NCBI RefSeq assembly: GCF_037094685.1
Contig: NZ_CP146614.1
Coordinates: forward strand, 5,704,001 to 5,768,000
Direction of reading: 5' to 3'
Source of the DNA: Massilia sp. METH4
Lineage (GTDB): Bacteria > Pseudomonadota > Gammaproteobacteria > Burkholderiales > Burkholderiaceae_D
DNA length: 64,000 bases
Under the pieces are notes generated by a model that saw only the letters and a program-made list of their open reading frames with translations, searched no databases and had not been told where the DNA came from. Of the stretch, positions 34,084 through 42,474 are shown piece by piece. Position numbers and translations under genes: made by a program. Numbering within the stretch: position 1 is the stretch's first letter; every line of letters starts with the position of its first letter.

Positions 34084-34827
34084 ATGCACAAGGTATTACA
34101 GGGGAAAATTGCCTTCATCAACGGCGGTTCGCGCGGCATCGGCGCCGCCACCGCACGCCGGCTGGCGCGGGACGGGGCGCGCGTGGCGATCGGCTATGCA
34201 GCGTCCGAGGCGGCCGCCGGGGCATTGGCCGCCGACATCGAGGGCGCCGGCGGCACCGCGCTGGCGATCCATGCGGATGCCACCGATGCGGCAGCGCTGG
34301 CACGCGCGGTCGATGCCGTGGCCGAAAGGTTCGGGCGCCTCGATATCCTGGTCAACAGCGCCGGCGTGTTCCAGGCGGCCGGCGTGGAGGAATTCACGCT
34401 CGAGGATTTCGACCGGACACTAGCGGTCAATGTGCGCGCCGTATTCGTCGCCGCGAAGGCCGCGGCGCGGCACATGCGCGAGGGCGGACGCATCATCAAC
34501 GTCAGCAGCAACGTCGCGCTGCGCGTGCCGTTCGCCGGTTTCGCGCCCTACGCGATGAGCAAGTCGGCGTTGACCGGCCTGGCCAAGGGCCTGGCGCGCG
34601 ACCTGGGGCCGCGCGGCATTACCGTCAACAATGTGCAGCCGGGGCCGATCGATACCGACATGAATCCCGCCACCAGCGCTTTTGCGGAAACGCTGCACGG
34701 CATGATGGCGCTGCAGCGGCACGGCCAGCCGGACGAGGTGGCCGCGCTGATCGCATGGCTGGCCGGCCCGGAAGCGGCCTTCGTCACCGGCGCCGACCTG
34801 CTGATCGACGGCGGTTTCGCGGCCTAG
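34084..34827 (+). CDS. Short-chain dehydrogenase/reductase
   Basis: A 247-residue classical SDR. The NAD(P) motif INGGSRGIGAATARRLA (about 10-26), the NSAGV motif, the catalytic Ser (NVSSNVALR), and Tyr-x3-Lys (YAMSKSAL) are intact. Ala-Arg after the Gly motif and an absent acidic residue at the end of strand 2 (IGYAAS) favour NADPH. Sequence is close to 3-oxoacyl-reductase-like SDRs, but no fatty acid genes are near. It is probably controlled by the divergent LysR. The substrate cannot be told. Confidence 0.88.
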   Translation: MHKVLQGKIAFINGGSRGIGAATARRLARDGARVAIGYAASEAAAGALAADIEGAGGTALAIHADATDAAALARAVDAVAERFGRLDILVNSAGVFQAAGVEEFTLEDFDRTLAVNVRAVFVAAKAAARHMREGGRIINVSSNVALRVPFAGFAPYAMSKSALTGLAKGLARDLGPRGITVNNVQPGPIDTDMNPATSAFAETLHGMMALQRHGQPDEVAALIAWLAGPEAAFVTGADLLIDGGFAA

Positions 34828-34830
34828 CGC

Positions 34831-34861
34831 GGTGAAGCGCCGACCCGACCGGCGCTTCACC
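34831..34861. terminator. Hairpin between convergent SDR and GH2 genes
   Basis: A perfect 11-bp stem GGTGAAGCGCC (34831-34841) with its complement (34851-34861) and a 9-base loop sits between the two convergent stops. It lacks a T tract, so it may be a weak bidirectional terminator or protect the 3' ends. Confidence 0.5.
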
Positions 34862-34866
34862 GACGC

Positions 34867-37233
34867 TCAACGGGGCGCCAGCGCGCCCTGCAACTTGCCG
34901 GCGCCGGCCGACAGCGTACCGTTCGGCTGCACCACGCGCACCAGCACGCTGGCGATGCCCGCTTCGGACGTGGCCTGCGGACTGTGAATCACTTCATAGC
35001 CCGGATCGGCCGTGAAGGTGACGGCCTGGCCGTTGGTGGGCACCGTGGTGCCGTTGGCGTCCACGAAGCGGGCGCGCGCGAACAGCAGGTCGCCCACGGT
35101 TGGGGGCACGCCCATGTCGTCCAGCGCCACGTCCAGCTTCACCGGCTCGCCCGGCGTGCGCACCTTGTGCTCGGCCACGGGCTTGCCGCCCGTGTAGGCG
35201 ATGGCGGCCAGTTCGCCGGCCTCGAAGCGGCCGGTATCGAATTCCACCGGCGGGTGCTTCAGGTTCGGATGCGTGCGCGACGGCGCAGCCTTTTGCCGCG
35301 CCACCGTCTTGCCGTTCAGGCGCAGTTCCACTTCCTCGGCGTTCGTGTACACGCGCACGCGTGGCGACGATTCGGGCGTCCAGTAACTGGCGATGAAGAC
35401 CATCGGGCCGCCGCCCCATGGCGCGGAAGCCTGGTTCGCGTCGCGTTGAGAACGGAAGAACTCGGCCGCGAACTTCGGGAGGCGGTCGATGCTCATCACG
35501 CCCGAAGCTTCCAGGTCCGGCGCATAGCCGCGCGTGTAGTCGAACATCACCCAGTAGCCGTCGGCGAAGGCCGGGGTGTTGAAATTGTCGTCGTGCGCCT
35601 CGGCCACGTTGGTGGCCTGCTGCAGCAGGTGCTTTTCGCCCTGCCCCAGCAGCTGGCGGCTGGATCGGTCGGCCGGCTTCAGGTCGGCCCAGGCGCCCTG
35701 GTTGAAGCCCGCGTTCATCGCGTAGTATTCCCAGTCGCCGTATTCGGAGACGATCAGCGGCTTGCGTGGCAGCGGATGCTTGTCGCCGATCCGGTGCTGG
35801 CGCGCCTGCATGTAGATGTCGTAGGCACGGGGCAGCCAGCCCACCGAATACACGCCCTCGCCCGGATATTCCTTGTGCACGGTCTTGTGCAGCGTGTCGA
35901 CGAAGGCGTCCGGCATGGCCGTTTCGTTCAGCGAGCATTCCCAGGCCAGCACGCTGGCGTGGTTGCGGTCGCGGCGGATCATGTCCTCGCAGGTCTTGAT
36001 CACCTGCTTCGCGAATGCCGGGTCCTTGTTGAAGAACTGCCAGCCCGGCACCCCCGGGATGACCAGCAGGCCCAGTTCATCGGCCGCGTCCATGAACGCG
36101 GGCGACTGCGGGTAGTGCGAAAGACGGATGTAGTCGAAGCCGTACTTCTTGATCAACAGCGCGTCGCGGTACTCGGCCTGCGGGGACAGCGCGTAGCCGA
36201 CGTGCGGGTATTCCTGGTGGCGATTCACGCCGCGCAGCTGCAGCGGCTCGCCGTTCAGCAGCAGCTTGTGGTTCCTGTCGAAGGCCAAACGGCGGATGCC
36301 GATGCGGGTTTTCACGGCGTCGCCGGCGCCTTCCCCGACGACAGCGGTTACGAGCTCGTGCAGGTTCGGCGCCTGCGGCGACCACAGGTTCGGCTGGGCC
36401 ACCTTCAGCGGCATCGTCACGTGGCGGCGTTCGTCCGCCTTCAGGGTGACCTTCTGTTCGGACCGGGCGATTTCCTTGCCCTGCCACGCCAGCGTGTTGC
36501 GCACCGTGACAGTACGCGCAGTCTTTGACGTGTTCCTGACTTCGCTCTTCACCTGAACCGTGGCCTGCGCCTTGTCCACCTGCGGGAAGGTGACGAACAC
36601 GCCGCCGCCGGCCGGCGTGGCCGCCAGCATTTCATCGGTGATGTGCACGGCCGGCTTGGTGATCAGGCTCACGCCGCGGTACATGCCGCCATGCTGGATG
36701 TAGTCGAGGTCCTTCAGCGGCTTGGGGCCGGTGATAGCGTTATCTTCGTTGTTCGCGCGAACGATGACTTCGTTCTTTTCGCCCGCCTTCAACAACTCGG
36801 TCACGTCGAACGCGAAGGGCAGGTAGCCGCCCAGGTGTTGGCCCAGGTGCTTGCCGTTCAGCCAGACGTCGGCCACGTTCATGACCGCCTCGAACCGCAG
36901 GATCGCCCGCTCGCCCGGCTGCAGCGCCGCGTCGAAGGTTTTCTTGTAGAAGACGGTACCCTGCCACGGCGCCGTGGGCACGCGCGGCTCGATCTTGGCG
37001 GCGTGCGGCAGATTCACGGTGGACCAGGCGCCGGCCGGCACCTGCTCGGCGCCGGCGATGGTCCTGGCTTCGTCGCGATAAAACTGCCAGGCGTCGTTCA
37101 GGCTGGCGGTGGCGGCGTGGGCATTGGCTGCGAGCGCCAGCGTGATTGCCAACGTCGTGGCCAGCGTCGTGCGCGCCAGGTGGCGCGGGGCGAAATTGGG
37201 GGAGCAAAATGCGAGGTTGCGGAAAGTGGTCAT
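34867..37233 (-). CDS. Exported glycoside hydrolase family 2, second copy
   Basis: A 788-residue enzyme starting at 37233 (MTTFRNL). An upstream in-frame Met at 37290 adds 19 residues before an already long signal region. The export signal ends at about ANAHAAT. GH2 sugar-binding, Ig-like and TIM-barrel domains follow, with acid/base Glu437 (WECSLNE) and nucleophile Glu497 (LIVSEYGDWEYY), then a C-terminal DUF4982-like and Ig-like part. Compared with the first GH2 (2978-5497), the acid/base motif has CSLNE instead of SIGNE, so the two are distant paralogues. Adjacent GH43 suggests action on arabino- or galacto-containing polysaccharide. Confidence 0.9.
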   Translation of the reverse strand: MTTFRNLAFCSPNFAPRHLARTTLATTLAITLALAANAHAATASLNDAWQFYRDEARTIAGAEQVPAGAWSTVNLPHAAKIEPRVPTAPWQGTVFYKKTFDAALQPGERAILRFEAVMNVADVWLNGKHLGQHLGGYLPFAFDVTELLKAGEKNEVIVRANNEDNAITGPKPLKDLDYIQHGGMYRGVSLITKPAVHITDEMLAATPAGGGVFVTFPQVDKAQATVQVKSEVRNTSKTARTVTVRNTLAWQGKEIARSEQKVTLKADERRHVTMPLKVAQPNLWSPQAPNLHELVTAVVGEGAGDAVKTRIGIRRLAFDRNHKLLLNGEPLQLRGVNRHQEYPHVGYALSPQAEYRDALLIKKYGFDYIRLSHYPQSPAFMDAADELGLLVIPGVPGWQFFNKDPAFAKQVIKTCEDMIRRDRNHASVLAWECSLNETAMPDAFVDTLHKTVHKEYPGEGVYSVGWLPRAYDIYMQARQHRIGDKHPLPRKPLIVSEYGDWEYYAMNAGFNQGAWADLKPADRSSRQLLGQGEKHLLQQATNVAEAHDDNFNTPAFADGYWVMFDYTRGYAPDLEASGVMSIDRLPKFAAEFFRSQRDANQASAPWGGGPMVFIASYWTPESSPRVRVYTNAEEVELRLNGKTVARQKAAPSRTHPNLKHPPVEFDTGRFEAGELAAIAYTGGKPVAEHKVRTPGEPVKLDVALDDMGVPPTVGDLLFARARFVDANGTTVPTNGQAVTFTADPGYEVIHSPQATSEAGIASVLVRVVQPNGTLSAGAGKLQGALAPR

Positions 37234-37312
37234 GCGTCTCGATGTGTGGTTGTTGGGGCCGATCCGGGTCGGCCCGTGATTGTACGACACACAACGATCG
37301 CCTTCGCAAGGC

Positions 37313-37486
37313 TTATTTCTTGTCGCGCTTCTCCCAATCCCTTTGTTCGGCCGCCACCTTTTCCTTGCACGCCTTGCGGTCGTTCCAGTCCATCAGCTTG
37401 TCGCAGGAACGGGTATCGTCGCGCGGCAGGTTTTTGCAGCCGGCCAGGCCGAACGCGAGGGTGATGAACAGCAGGGTCTTGCGCAC
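37313..37486 (-). CDS. Small lipoprotein
   Basis: A 57-residue lipoprotein that starts at GTG 37486: the AAGGAG ribosome-binding site lies exactly seven bases before it. The upstream ATG at 37504 overlaps that site and is less likely. A hydrophobic stretch with the lipobox LAGC at 14-17 is followed by a short, charged mature part (SCDKLMDWNDRKACKEKV) with two further Cys that could form a disulfide. The function is unknown. It sits between the GH2 and GH43 genes. Confidence 0.72.
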   Translation of the reverse strand: MRKTLLFITLAFGLAGCKNLPRDDTRSCDKLMDWNDRKACKEKVAAEQRDWEKRDKK

Positions 37487-37599
37487 TGGGGTCTCCTTAT
37501 TCATGGGGCATCAATTACTCGGCAAGCTGATTGCCGTCATGTTGACACAAGTATAAAACAGCCGCAATCATCTGCCGGAGCCATATTTCCGGAGACCTC

Positions 37600-38532
37600 A
37601 TGCACTATCTCGCCGCGGCGCTGCTCGCGCTCGCCCTCCCCGCTGCTACCCAGGCCGGCCAGCCGATCGCGCAACGCTTCAATGCCGATCCCTCGCCCCA
37701 CTACTTCACGACGCAGCACGGCGGCAAGTTCTACCTGTATGCAACCGACGACGCCAGCAACTCCGGGAAATACTGGGATTCCACGAGCTGGCGCCTGTAC
37801 ACGTCGCCGGACATGAAGACGTGGACGGACACCGGCATTCCGCTGGACGTGACCGTGTTCAAGTGGGCCCGCGCCGATGCGAAAGCGTGGGCGCCGGAAG
37901 CCGTCCAGCGCAATGGCAGGTATTACTTCTACGCGCCGGTGGGCGGCGACAAGATCGGCGTGGCCATCTCCGATCGCCCGGATGGCGGCTTCGCGGATGC
38001 GCGAGGCACGCCGCTGGTCGACAAGGCGCGCGACGCCAACGCGGGCGACGAGCCGATCGACCCCGCCGTGTTCGTCGACAAGGATGGCCAGGCTTACCTG
38101 TACTTCGGCACGCGCGTGCCGAAGGTGGTGAAGCTGAAGGCCGACATGATCTCGCTCGACGGGCCGATCCTCGATGTCGCGCTCGAGGACTTGCCGCCCT
38201 CCGACCCGAAGAAGAAATACGGCGAGGCGCCATTCCTGCACGAGCGCAAGGGCACGTACTACTTCACGTTTTCCACCGGCTGGCCGGGGCAGATCGTGTA
38301 CGCCACCGGCTCGTCGCCGCTCGGGCCGTTCGCTTATCGGGGGGTGGTGCTCGATTACCTGAAGATTTCGACGAATCACCAGGCGATCGTCGAGCACGGT
38401 GGCAAGAGCTGGCTGTTCTATCACGACAGCCTGCTGCCGGGCGGGGGCAGCCATCGGCGGTCGATCGCGATCGCGCCACTGGAGTATGAGTCGGATGGGA
38501 GGATCCGGCAGGTGCCGCTGCACGCGAGATAG
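37600..38532 (+). CDS. Exported GH43 family glycosidase
   Basis: A 310-residue enzyme with a signal peptide (first about 19 residues, ATQA-G). GH43 catalytic acids: Asp30 (NADPSPHYF), Asp154 (EPIDPAVFVD) and Glu209 (YGEAPFLHE). It is divergent from the lipoprotein/GH2 side and probably trims arabinose or xylose from hemicellulose outside the cytoplasm, in contrast to the intracellular GH43 at 27097. The exact specificity is open. Confidence 0.88.
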   Translation: MHYLAAALLALALPAATQAGQPIAQRFNADPSPHYFTTQHGGKFYLYATDDASNSGKYWDSTSWRLYTSPDMKTWTDTGIPLDVTVFKWARADAKAWAPEAVQRNGRYYFYAPVGGDKIGVAISDRPDGGFADARGTPLVDKARDANAGDEPIDPAVFVDKDGQAYLYFGTRVPKVVKLKADMISLDGPILDVALEDLPPSDPKKKYGEAPFLHERKGTYYFTFSTGWPGQIVYATGSSPLGPFAYRGVVLDYLKISTNHQAIVEHGGKSWLFYHDSLLPGGGSHRRSIAIAPLEYESDGRIRQVPLHAR

Positions 38533-38642
38533 CACCAGGGCTGAATCCAATTCGCCCTCCCCTGAGTTTTCCTCGTTTGTGCTCGTGCCGGCCGTCGGCG
38601 AACATGGCGCCATATCATGTACCCATCAACGAGGAGACGCAA

Positions 38643-39392
38643 ATGTTACTGAAAGATCGTGTGGCAATCGTGACCGGCGGTGCCGGCATCAATGGCCTGG
38701 GCTTCGCGACGGCGCGCATGCTGGCGGCGCACGGCGCCAAGGTGGTCATTACCGACCTGGCGGGCGCGAACCCGGCGGGCGCGGCGGCCGAGCTGGGCGA
38801 GGGCCACCTGGGTCTGGTGGCGGACGTGACGGACAAGGAACAGTGCGACGCGGCCGCGCAGGCCGTGCTGGAGCGCTACGGCCGCATCGACGTGCTGTTC
38901 GCCAATGCCGGCATCACGCAGCCGCGCAAGACGCTGGACATTTCCGCCGCCGACTACGACGCGGTGCTGGACGTGAGCCTGCGCGGCACGCTGCTGATGG
39001 CGCAGGCCGTGCTGCCAGCCATGCAGCGGCAGAAGAGCGGCAGCATCGTCTGCACCTCGTCCGTTTCCGCGCAGCGCGGCGGCGGCATCCTGGGCGGGCC
39101 GCATTACTCGGCCGCCAAGGCGGGCGTGCTGGGCCTGATGCGGGCGATGGCGCGCGAGTTCGGACCAGAGGGCATTCGCGTGAACGCCATCACGCCGGGC
39201 CTGATCGCCACCGACATCATCAAGGGCAAGCTCACCGAAGAGCGCAAGGGCGAGATCGCCAACGACATCCCGCTGGCGCGGCTGGGCAAGGCCGACGATA
39301 TCGCCGGCGCTGTCGTGTTCCTGGCCAGCGACCTGTCGGCCTACTGCACCGGCGTGACCCTGGACGTCAACGGCGGCATGCTGATCCACTAA
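38643..39392 (+). CDS. Short-chain dehydrogenase beside the split transketolase
   Basis: A 249-residue classical SDR starting at ATG 38643 with GAGGAG in front. The NAD motif VTGGAGINGLGFATARML has an unusual Gly-Ile-Asn-Gly turn. An Asp at the end of strand 2 (VVITDLAG) favours NAD. NAG in FANAGITQ, Ser in SSVSAQRGG and Tyr-x3-Lys (YSAAKAGV) are present. It converges on the LysR gene; the 103-bp inverted-repeat element fills the space between the stops. It may belong to the same pathway as the transketolase-like genes on the other side of the LysR gene, as a sugar or sugar-acid dehydrogenase. Confidence 0.87.
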   Translation: MLLKDRVAIVTGGAGINGLGFATARMLAAHGAKVVITDLAGANPAGAAAELGEGHLGLVADVTDKEQCDAAAQAVLERYGRIDVLFANAGITQPRKTLDISAADYDAVLDVSLRGTLLMAQAVLPAMQRQKSGSIVCTSSVSAQRGGGILGGPHYSAAKAGVLGLMRAMAREFGPEGIRVNAITPGLIATDIIKGKLTEERKGEIANDIPLARLGKADDIAGAVVFLASDLSAYCTGVTLDVNGGMLIH

Positions 39393-39494
39393 GAGCGCCT
39401 GACAAAACCCGCAGGGCAAGGCGCGGCGTCGAAGACAGTACACCTGTACGGCGAGACGCTGCAACGCAGCCATGGGGGTTGTGTTAGGCGCTCT
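39392..39494. repeat. 103-bp element with terminal inverted repeats, copy 2
   Basis: This copy matches 15714-15816 at 101 of 103 positions; the two differences lie in the inverted repeats. The left end carries the last base of the SDR stop TAA (39390-39392), and the right end carries two bases of the LysR stop on the other strand (39493-39495). The element therefore exactly fills the space between two convergent genes and can act as a bidirectional terminator hairpin. Confidence 0.85.
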
Positions 39495-40440
39495 AAGCCT
39501 TGCCGGACGGTGGCGCCGCGTCGCCATCGTCGACAAATCCCCGTATCCAGTCCGCCACCGTGCGCACGGCCTGCAAGCCTTCCCGGCTCTTCGGCACGGC
39601 CAGGTAGTGCCCCCGCGCCTCGATCGCCAGTTCGCCGAACGGGCAAACGAGGCGCCCCTCCTTCAGGTAATCCTGCACCAGCACCGTGCTCTCGATGCAC
39701 ATGCCGAGCCCGTTCTCGGCCGCGCTCAGAGTCATGAACGCGCGGTCCAGCCGCAGCCCGCGGATCGGGTGCCGGCACTCGGGCGCGAAGCGCTCGATCC
39801 ATTCGTCCCATGACGTGAGCGACACATCGTTCTGGATCAGGTAGAAATTCTCGATGTCGCCCGGCGGCAGCGGCAAGGTCCAGCCATCGACCAGCTTTGG
39901 GCTGCACACGGGCACATAGCGCTCGTGCTCGGAGATCGGTTCCACGTGCACGCCCGCCGAGGCGGTGGGCCGGCCGTACAGCACGGCAACATCCACGCCG
40001 CTGCTGGAAAAATCGGGCGGCTGGTGCACCGCCCACAACCGCACGTCGATGTCCGGATGGGCGCGCAGGAAGGCCGGCAGCTGCGGCATGACCCAGATCG
40101 CCGCGAAGCTCGGCGCGCATTGGATCGTCACCACCTGCTGCTTGCTTCCCCGGTCGAGGATGGTACGCAGCTCGTCGTCGATGTCGTTGAACGAGCGGCG
40201 GATCACGTCATACAGCCGGGCGCCCTCTTCCGTCGGCACGACGCCACGGCGCGCGCGCTCGAACAGCAGCGTGCCCAGGGCTTCTTCCAGCGTCTGGATC
40301 GAATGGCTGACGGCCGATGCCGTGATCGACAGTTCCTGGGCCGCGGCGGCGAAGGAACGGTGCATGTAGGCGGCCTCGAAAGCCTGCAAGCCCTTGAGGG
40401 ATGCCTTGCGCAGGGCGCGGTATCGCTGAACTGGTTTCAT
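39493..40440 (-). CDS. LysR-family regulator (GcvA type) of the transketolase operon
   Basis: A 315-residue regulator starting at 40440 (MKPVQRYRALRKASLKGLQAFEAAYMHRSFAAAAQELSIT). The helix-turn-helix covers about 15-75, and the effector-binding domain follows with the GcvA-branch features (LDRAFMTLSAAENGLGMCIES). It is divergent from the split transketolase genes, 91 bp away, and most likely regulates them together with the MFS and porin genes. The stop codon lies in the inverted repeat of the 103-bp element. Confidence 0.87.
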   Translation of the reverse strand: MKPVQRYRALRKASLKGLQAFEAAYMHRSFAAAAQELSITASAVSHSIQTLEEALGTLLFERARRGVVPTEEGARLYDVIRRSFNDIDDELRTILDRGSKQQVVTIQCAPSFAAIWVMPQLPAFLRAHPDIDVRLWAVHQPPDFSSSGVDVAVLYGRPTASAGVHVEPISEHERYVPVCSPKLVDGWTLPLPPGDIENFYLIQNDVSLTSWDEWIERFAPECRHPIRGLRLDRAFMTLSAAENGLGMCIESTVLVQDYLKEGRLVCPFGELAIEARGHYLAVPKSREGLQAVRTVADWIRGFVDDGDAAPPSGKA

Positions 40441-40531
40441 GTATTGCCAAGTATTACTCGCTATACGGTCCGTCTGCCGATTCTTACACTGCTTTCGTGA
40501 CAAGACCAATGATTCGCCACCGGAGACACCA

Positions 40532-41389
40532 ATGAAACTCGATTTACCCGACCAGTTGAGCGCATTGAAACACGCTGCCTACCGCATCCGCCGCTACGCG
40601 CTACGGATGGGCGAGGTGCAGGGCCAGGGCTACGTGGGCCAGGCGCTCGGCATGGCCGACATTCTCGCCGTCGCCTACCGCCACGCGCTGCATTATCGTG
40701 CCGATGAGCCGGAATGGGAAGGCCGCGACCGTTTCCTGCTGTCGCACGGCCATTACGCCATCGCCCTGTATGCCGCGCTGCTCGAAGCGGGCATCCTGCC
40801 CGAGGAAGAGCTGGAAACCTATGGCAGCGACGATTCCCGCCTGCCGATGTCCGGCATGGCCACCTACACCCCGGGCATGGAGATCTCCGGCGGCTCGCTC
40901 GGCCAGGGCCTCACCATCGCCGTCGGCATGGCCTTGGGCCTGCGCCAGAAGAACAATCCGGCTTTCGTCTACAACTCGATGTCCGATGGCGAGCTCGATG
41001 AAGGCTCCACGTGGGAAGCGGCGCTGTCGGCCGCCCACTTCGGGCTGGGCAACCTGATCACGCTGGTGGACATCAACAACCAGCAGGCCGACGGTCCGTC
41101 CACGAAGATCCTCGGCTTCGAACCGCTGGCGCAAAAATGGGAAGCGTTCGGCTGGCATGTGCAGCGCGTGAAAGGCAACGACATTGCCGCCGTGCTGGCC
41201 GCCTTCGACGCCGCCCGCCATCACCCGGCCCCGCAGCCGCGGGTGATCCTGTTCGACACGCTGATGGGTTCCGGCGTACCGTTCCTCGAGCAGCGCGACA
41301 AGAATCATTTCATCCGCGTCGAGGCCGACGAATGGCAGCAGGCCATCGCGATCCTGGACGAACAGAACAAGCAGCAAGGAAACAACTGA
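40532..41389 (+). CDS. Transketolase-like enzyme, N-terminal (thiamine-binding) subunit
   Basis: A 285-residue subunit corresponding to the PP domain of transketolase. It has a His for thiamine diphosphate (LLSHGHYAIALYA), GGSLGQGLTIAVG, and the metal/ThDP motif SDGELDEGSTWEA with Asn in VDINNQQ (the usual GDG is SDG). The start at 40532 follows a CGGAGACACC site. It overlaps the next gene by one base. Split transketolases occur in several sugar routes, including apulose-4-phosphate transketolase and sulfosugar breakdown. The true substrate is not evident. Confidence 0.88.
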   Translation: MKLDLPDQLSALKHAAYRIRRYALRMGEVQGQGYVGQALGMADILAVAYRHALHYRADEPEWEGRDRFLLSHGHYAIALYAALLEAGILPEEELETYGSDDSRLPMSGMATYTPGMEISGGSLGQGLTIAVGMALGLRQKNNPAFVYNSMSDGELDEGSTWEAALSAAHFGLGNLITLVDINNQQADGPSTKILGFEPLAQKWEAFGWHVQRVKGNDIAAVLAAFDAARHHPAPQPRVILFDTLMGSGVPFLEQRDKNHFIRVEADEWQQAIAILDEQNKQQGNN

Positions 41390-42387
41390 TGAACGCCCCG
41401 ATGACCAAGCCCCGCCTGACCACGTCGGCCATGATCGCCTCGATCGCCGCCGAGGGCCAGCGCACGCAGGCCGCGCCGTTCGGCACCGCCCTCGTGGAAC
41501 TGGCCCGCAACCGCCCCGATATCGTGGGCATGAGCGCCGACCTGGCAAAATACACGGACCTGCACCTGTTCGCAAAGGAGTACCCGGAGCGCTTCTTCCA
41601 GATGGGCATGGCCGAACAGCTGCTGATGGGCGCCGCCGGCGGCATGGCCAAGGAAGGCTTTACGCCGTTCGTGACCACGTATGCCGTGTTCGCATCGCGC
41701 CGCGCCTACGACTTCATCCACCAGGTGATCGCCGAGGAAAACCTGAACGTGAAGATCTGCTGCGCGCTGCCGGGTCTGACCACCGGCTACGGCCCCAGCC
41801 ACCAGGCCACCGAGGACGTGGCCATCTTCCGCGGCGTGCCGGGCCTGACGATCGTCGATCCCTGCGATGCGCTGGACACGGAACAGGCGGTGGCTGCAAT
41901 GGCCGAGCACAAGGGTCCCGTCTACATGCGCCTGCTGCGCGGCAAGGTGCCGCTCGTGCTCGACGAATACGACTACAAGTTCGAACTGGGCAAGGCCAAG
42001 CTGCTGCGCGACGGGCGCGACGTGCTGGTGATTTCCAGCGGCATCATGACGATGCGGGCGCTGGAGGTGGCGAACGCCCTGGCAGCGGATAATGTGGGCG
42101 TCGCCGTGCTGCACGCCCCCACCATCAAGCCGCTCGACACGGAAACGATCGTGCGCGAAGCGTCGCGCAGCGGCCGGCTGGTGGTGGTGGCGGAGAACCA
42201 TTCCGTCGTCGGCGGGCTGGGCGAGGCGGTCGCGGGCACGCTGCTGCGCGCCGGCGTGGCGCCGGCCTTCCGCCAGATCGCGCTGCCGGACGCCTTCCTG
42301 GACGCGGGCGCCCTGCCCACGCTGCACGATCGCTACGGCATCTCGACGGAGGCGATGGTGGCCAGCATCAGGGCGTGGCTGCACTGA
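41389..42387 (+). CDS. Transketolase-like enzyme, C-terminal subunit
   Basis: A 332-residue subunit with the Pyr domain (FGTALVELARNRPDIVGMSADLAKYTDL) and the catalytic Glu region (MGMAEQLLMGAAGGMA). CCALPGLTTGYGPSHQATEDVA and a C-terminal transketolase domain (PTIKPLDTETIV, VVVAENHSVVGGLGEAVA) follow. Together with the preceding gene it makes one functional transketolase. TGATG coupling with the upstream gene ensures balanced synthesis. The C-terminal part resembles the DXS/E1-beta side of the family, and the substrate is unknown. Confidence 0.88.
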   Translation: MNAPMTKPRLTTSAMIASIAAEGQRTQAAPFGTALVELARNRPDIVGMSADLAKYTDLHLFAKEYPERFFQMGMAEQLLMGAAGGMAKEGFTPFVTTYAVFASRRAYDFIHQVIAEENLNVKICCALPGLTTGYGPSHQATEDVAIFRGVPGLTIVDPCDALDTEQAVAAMAEHKGPVYMRLLRGKVPLVLDEYDYKFELGKAKLLRDGRDVLVISSGIMTMRALEVANALAADNVGVAVLHAPTIKPLDTETIVREASRSGRLVVVAENHSVVGGLGEAVAGTLLRAGVAPAFRQIALPDAFLDAGALPTLHDRYGISTEAMVASIRAWLH

Positions 42388-42474
42388 GCCTGGCTGCGCT
42401 GAACGCCTCTTTACGGATACCGGCGCGCGAGGAGGCGGCAAGACCTCCGGCGCGATGACAATTTGGAGACAACC

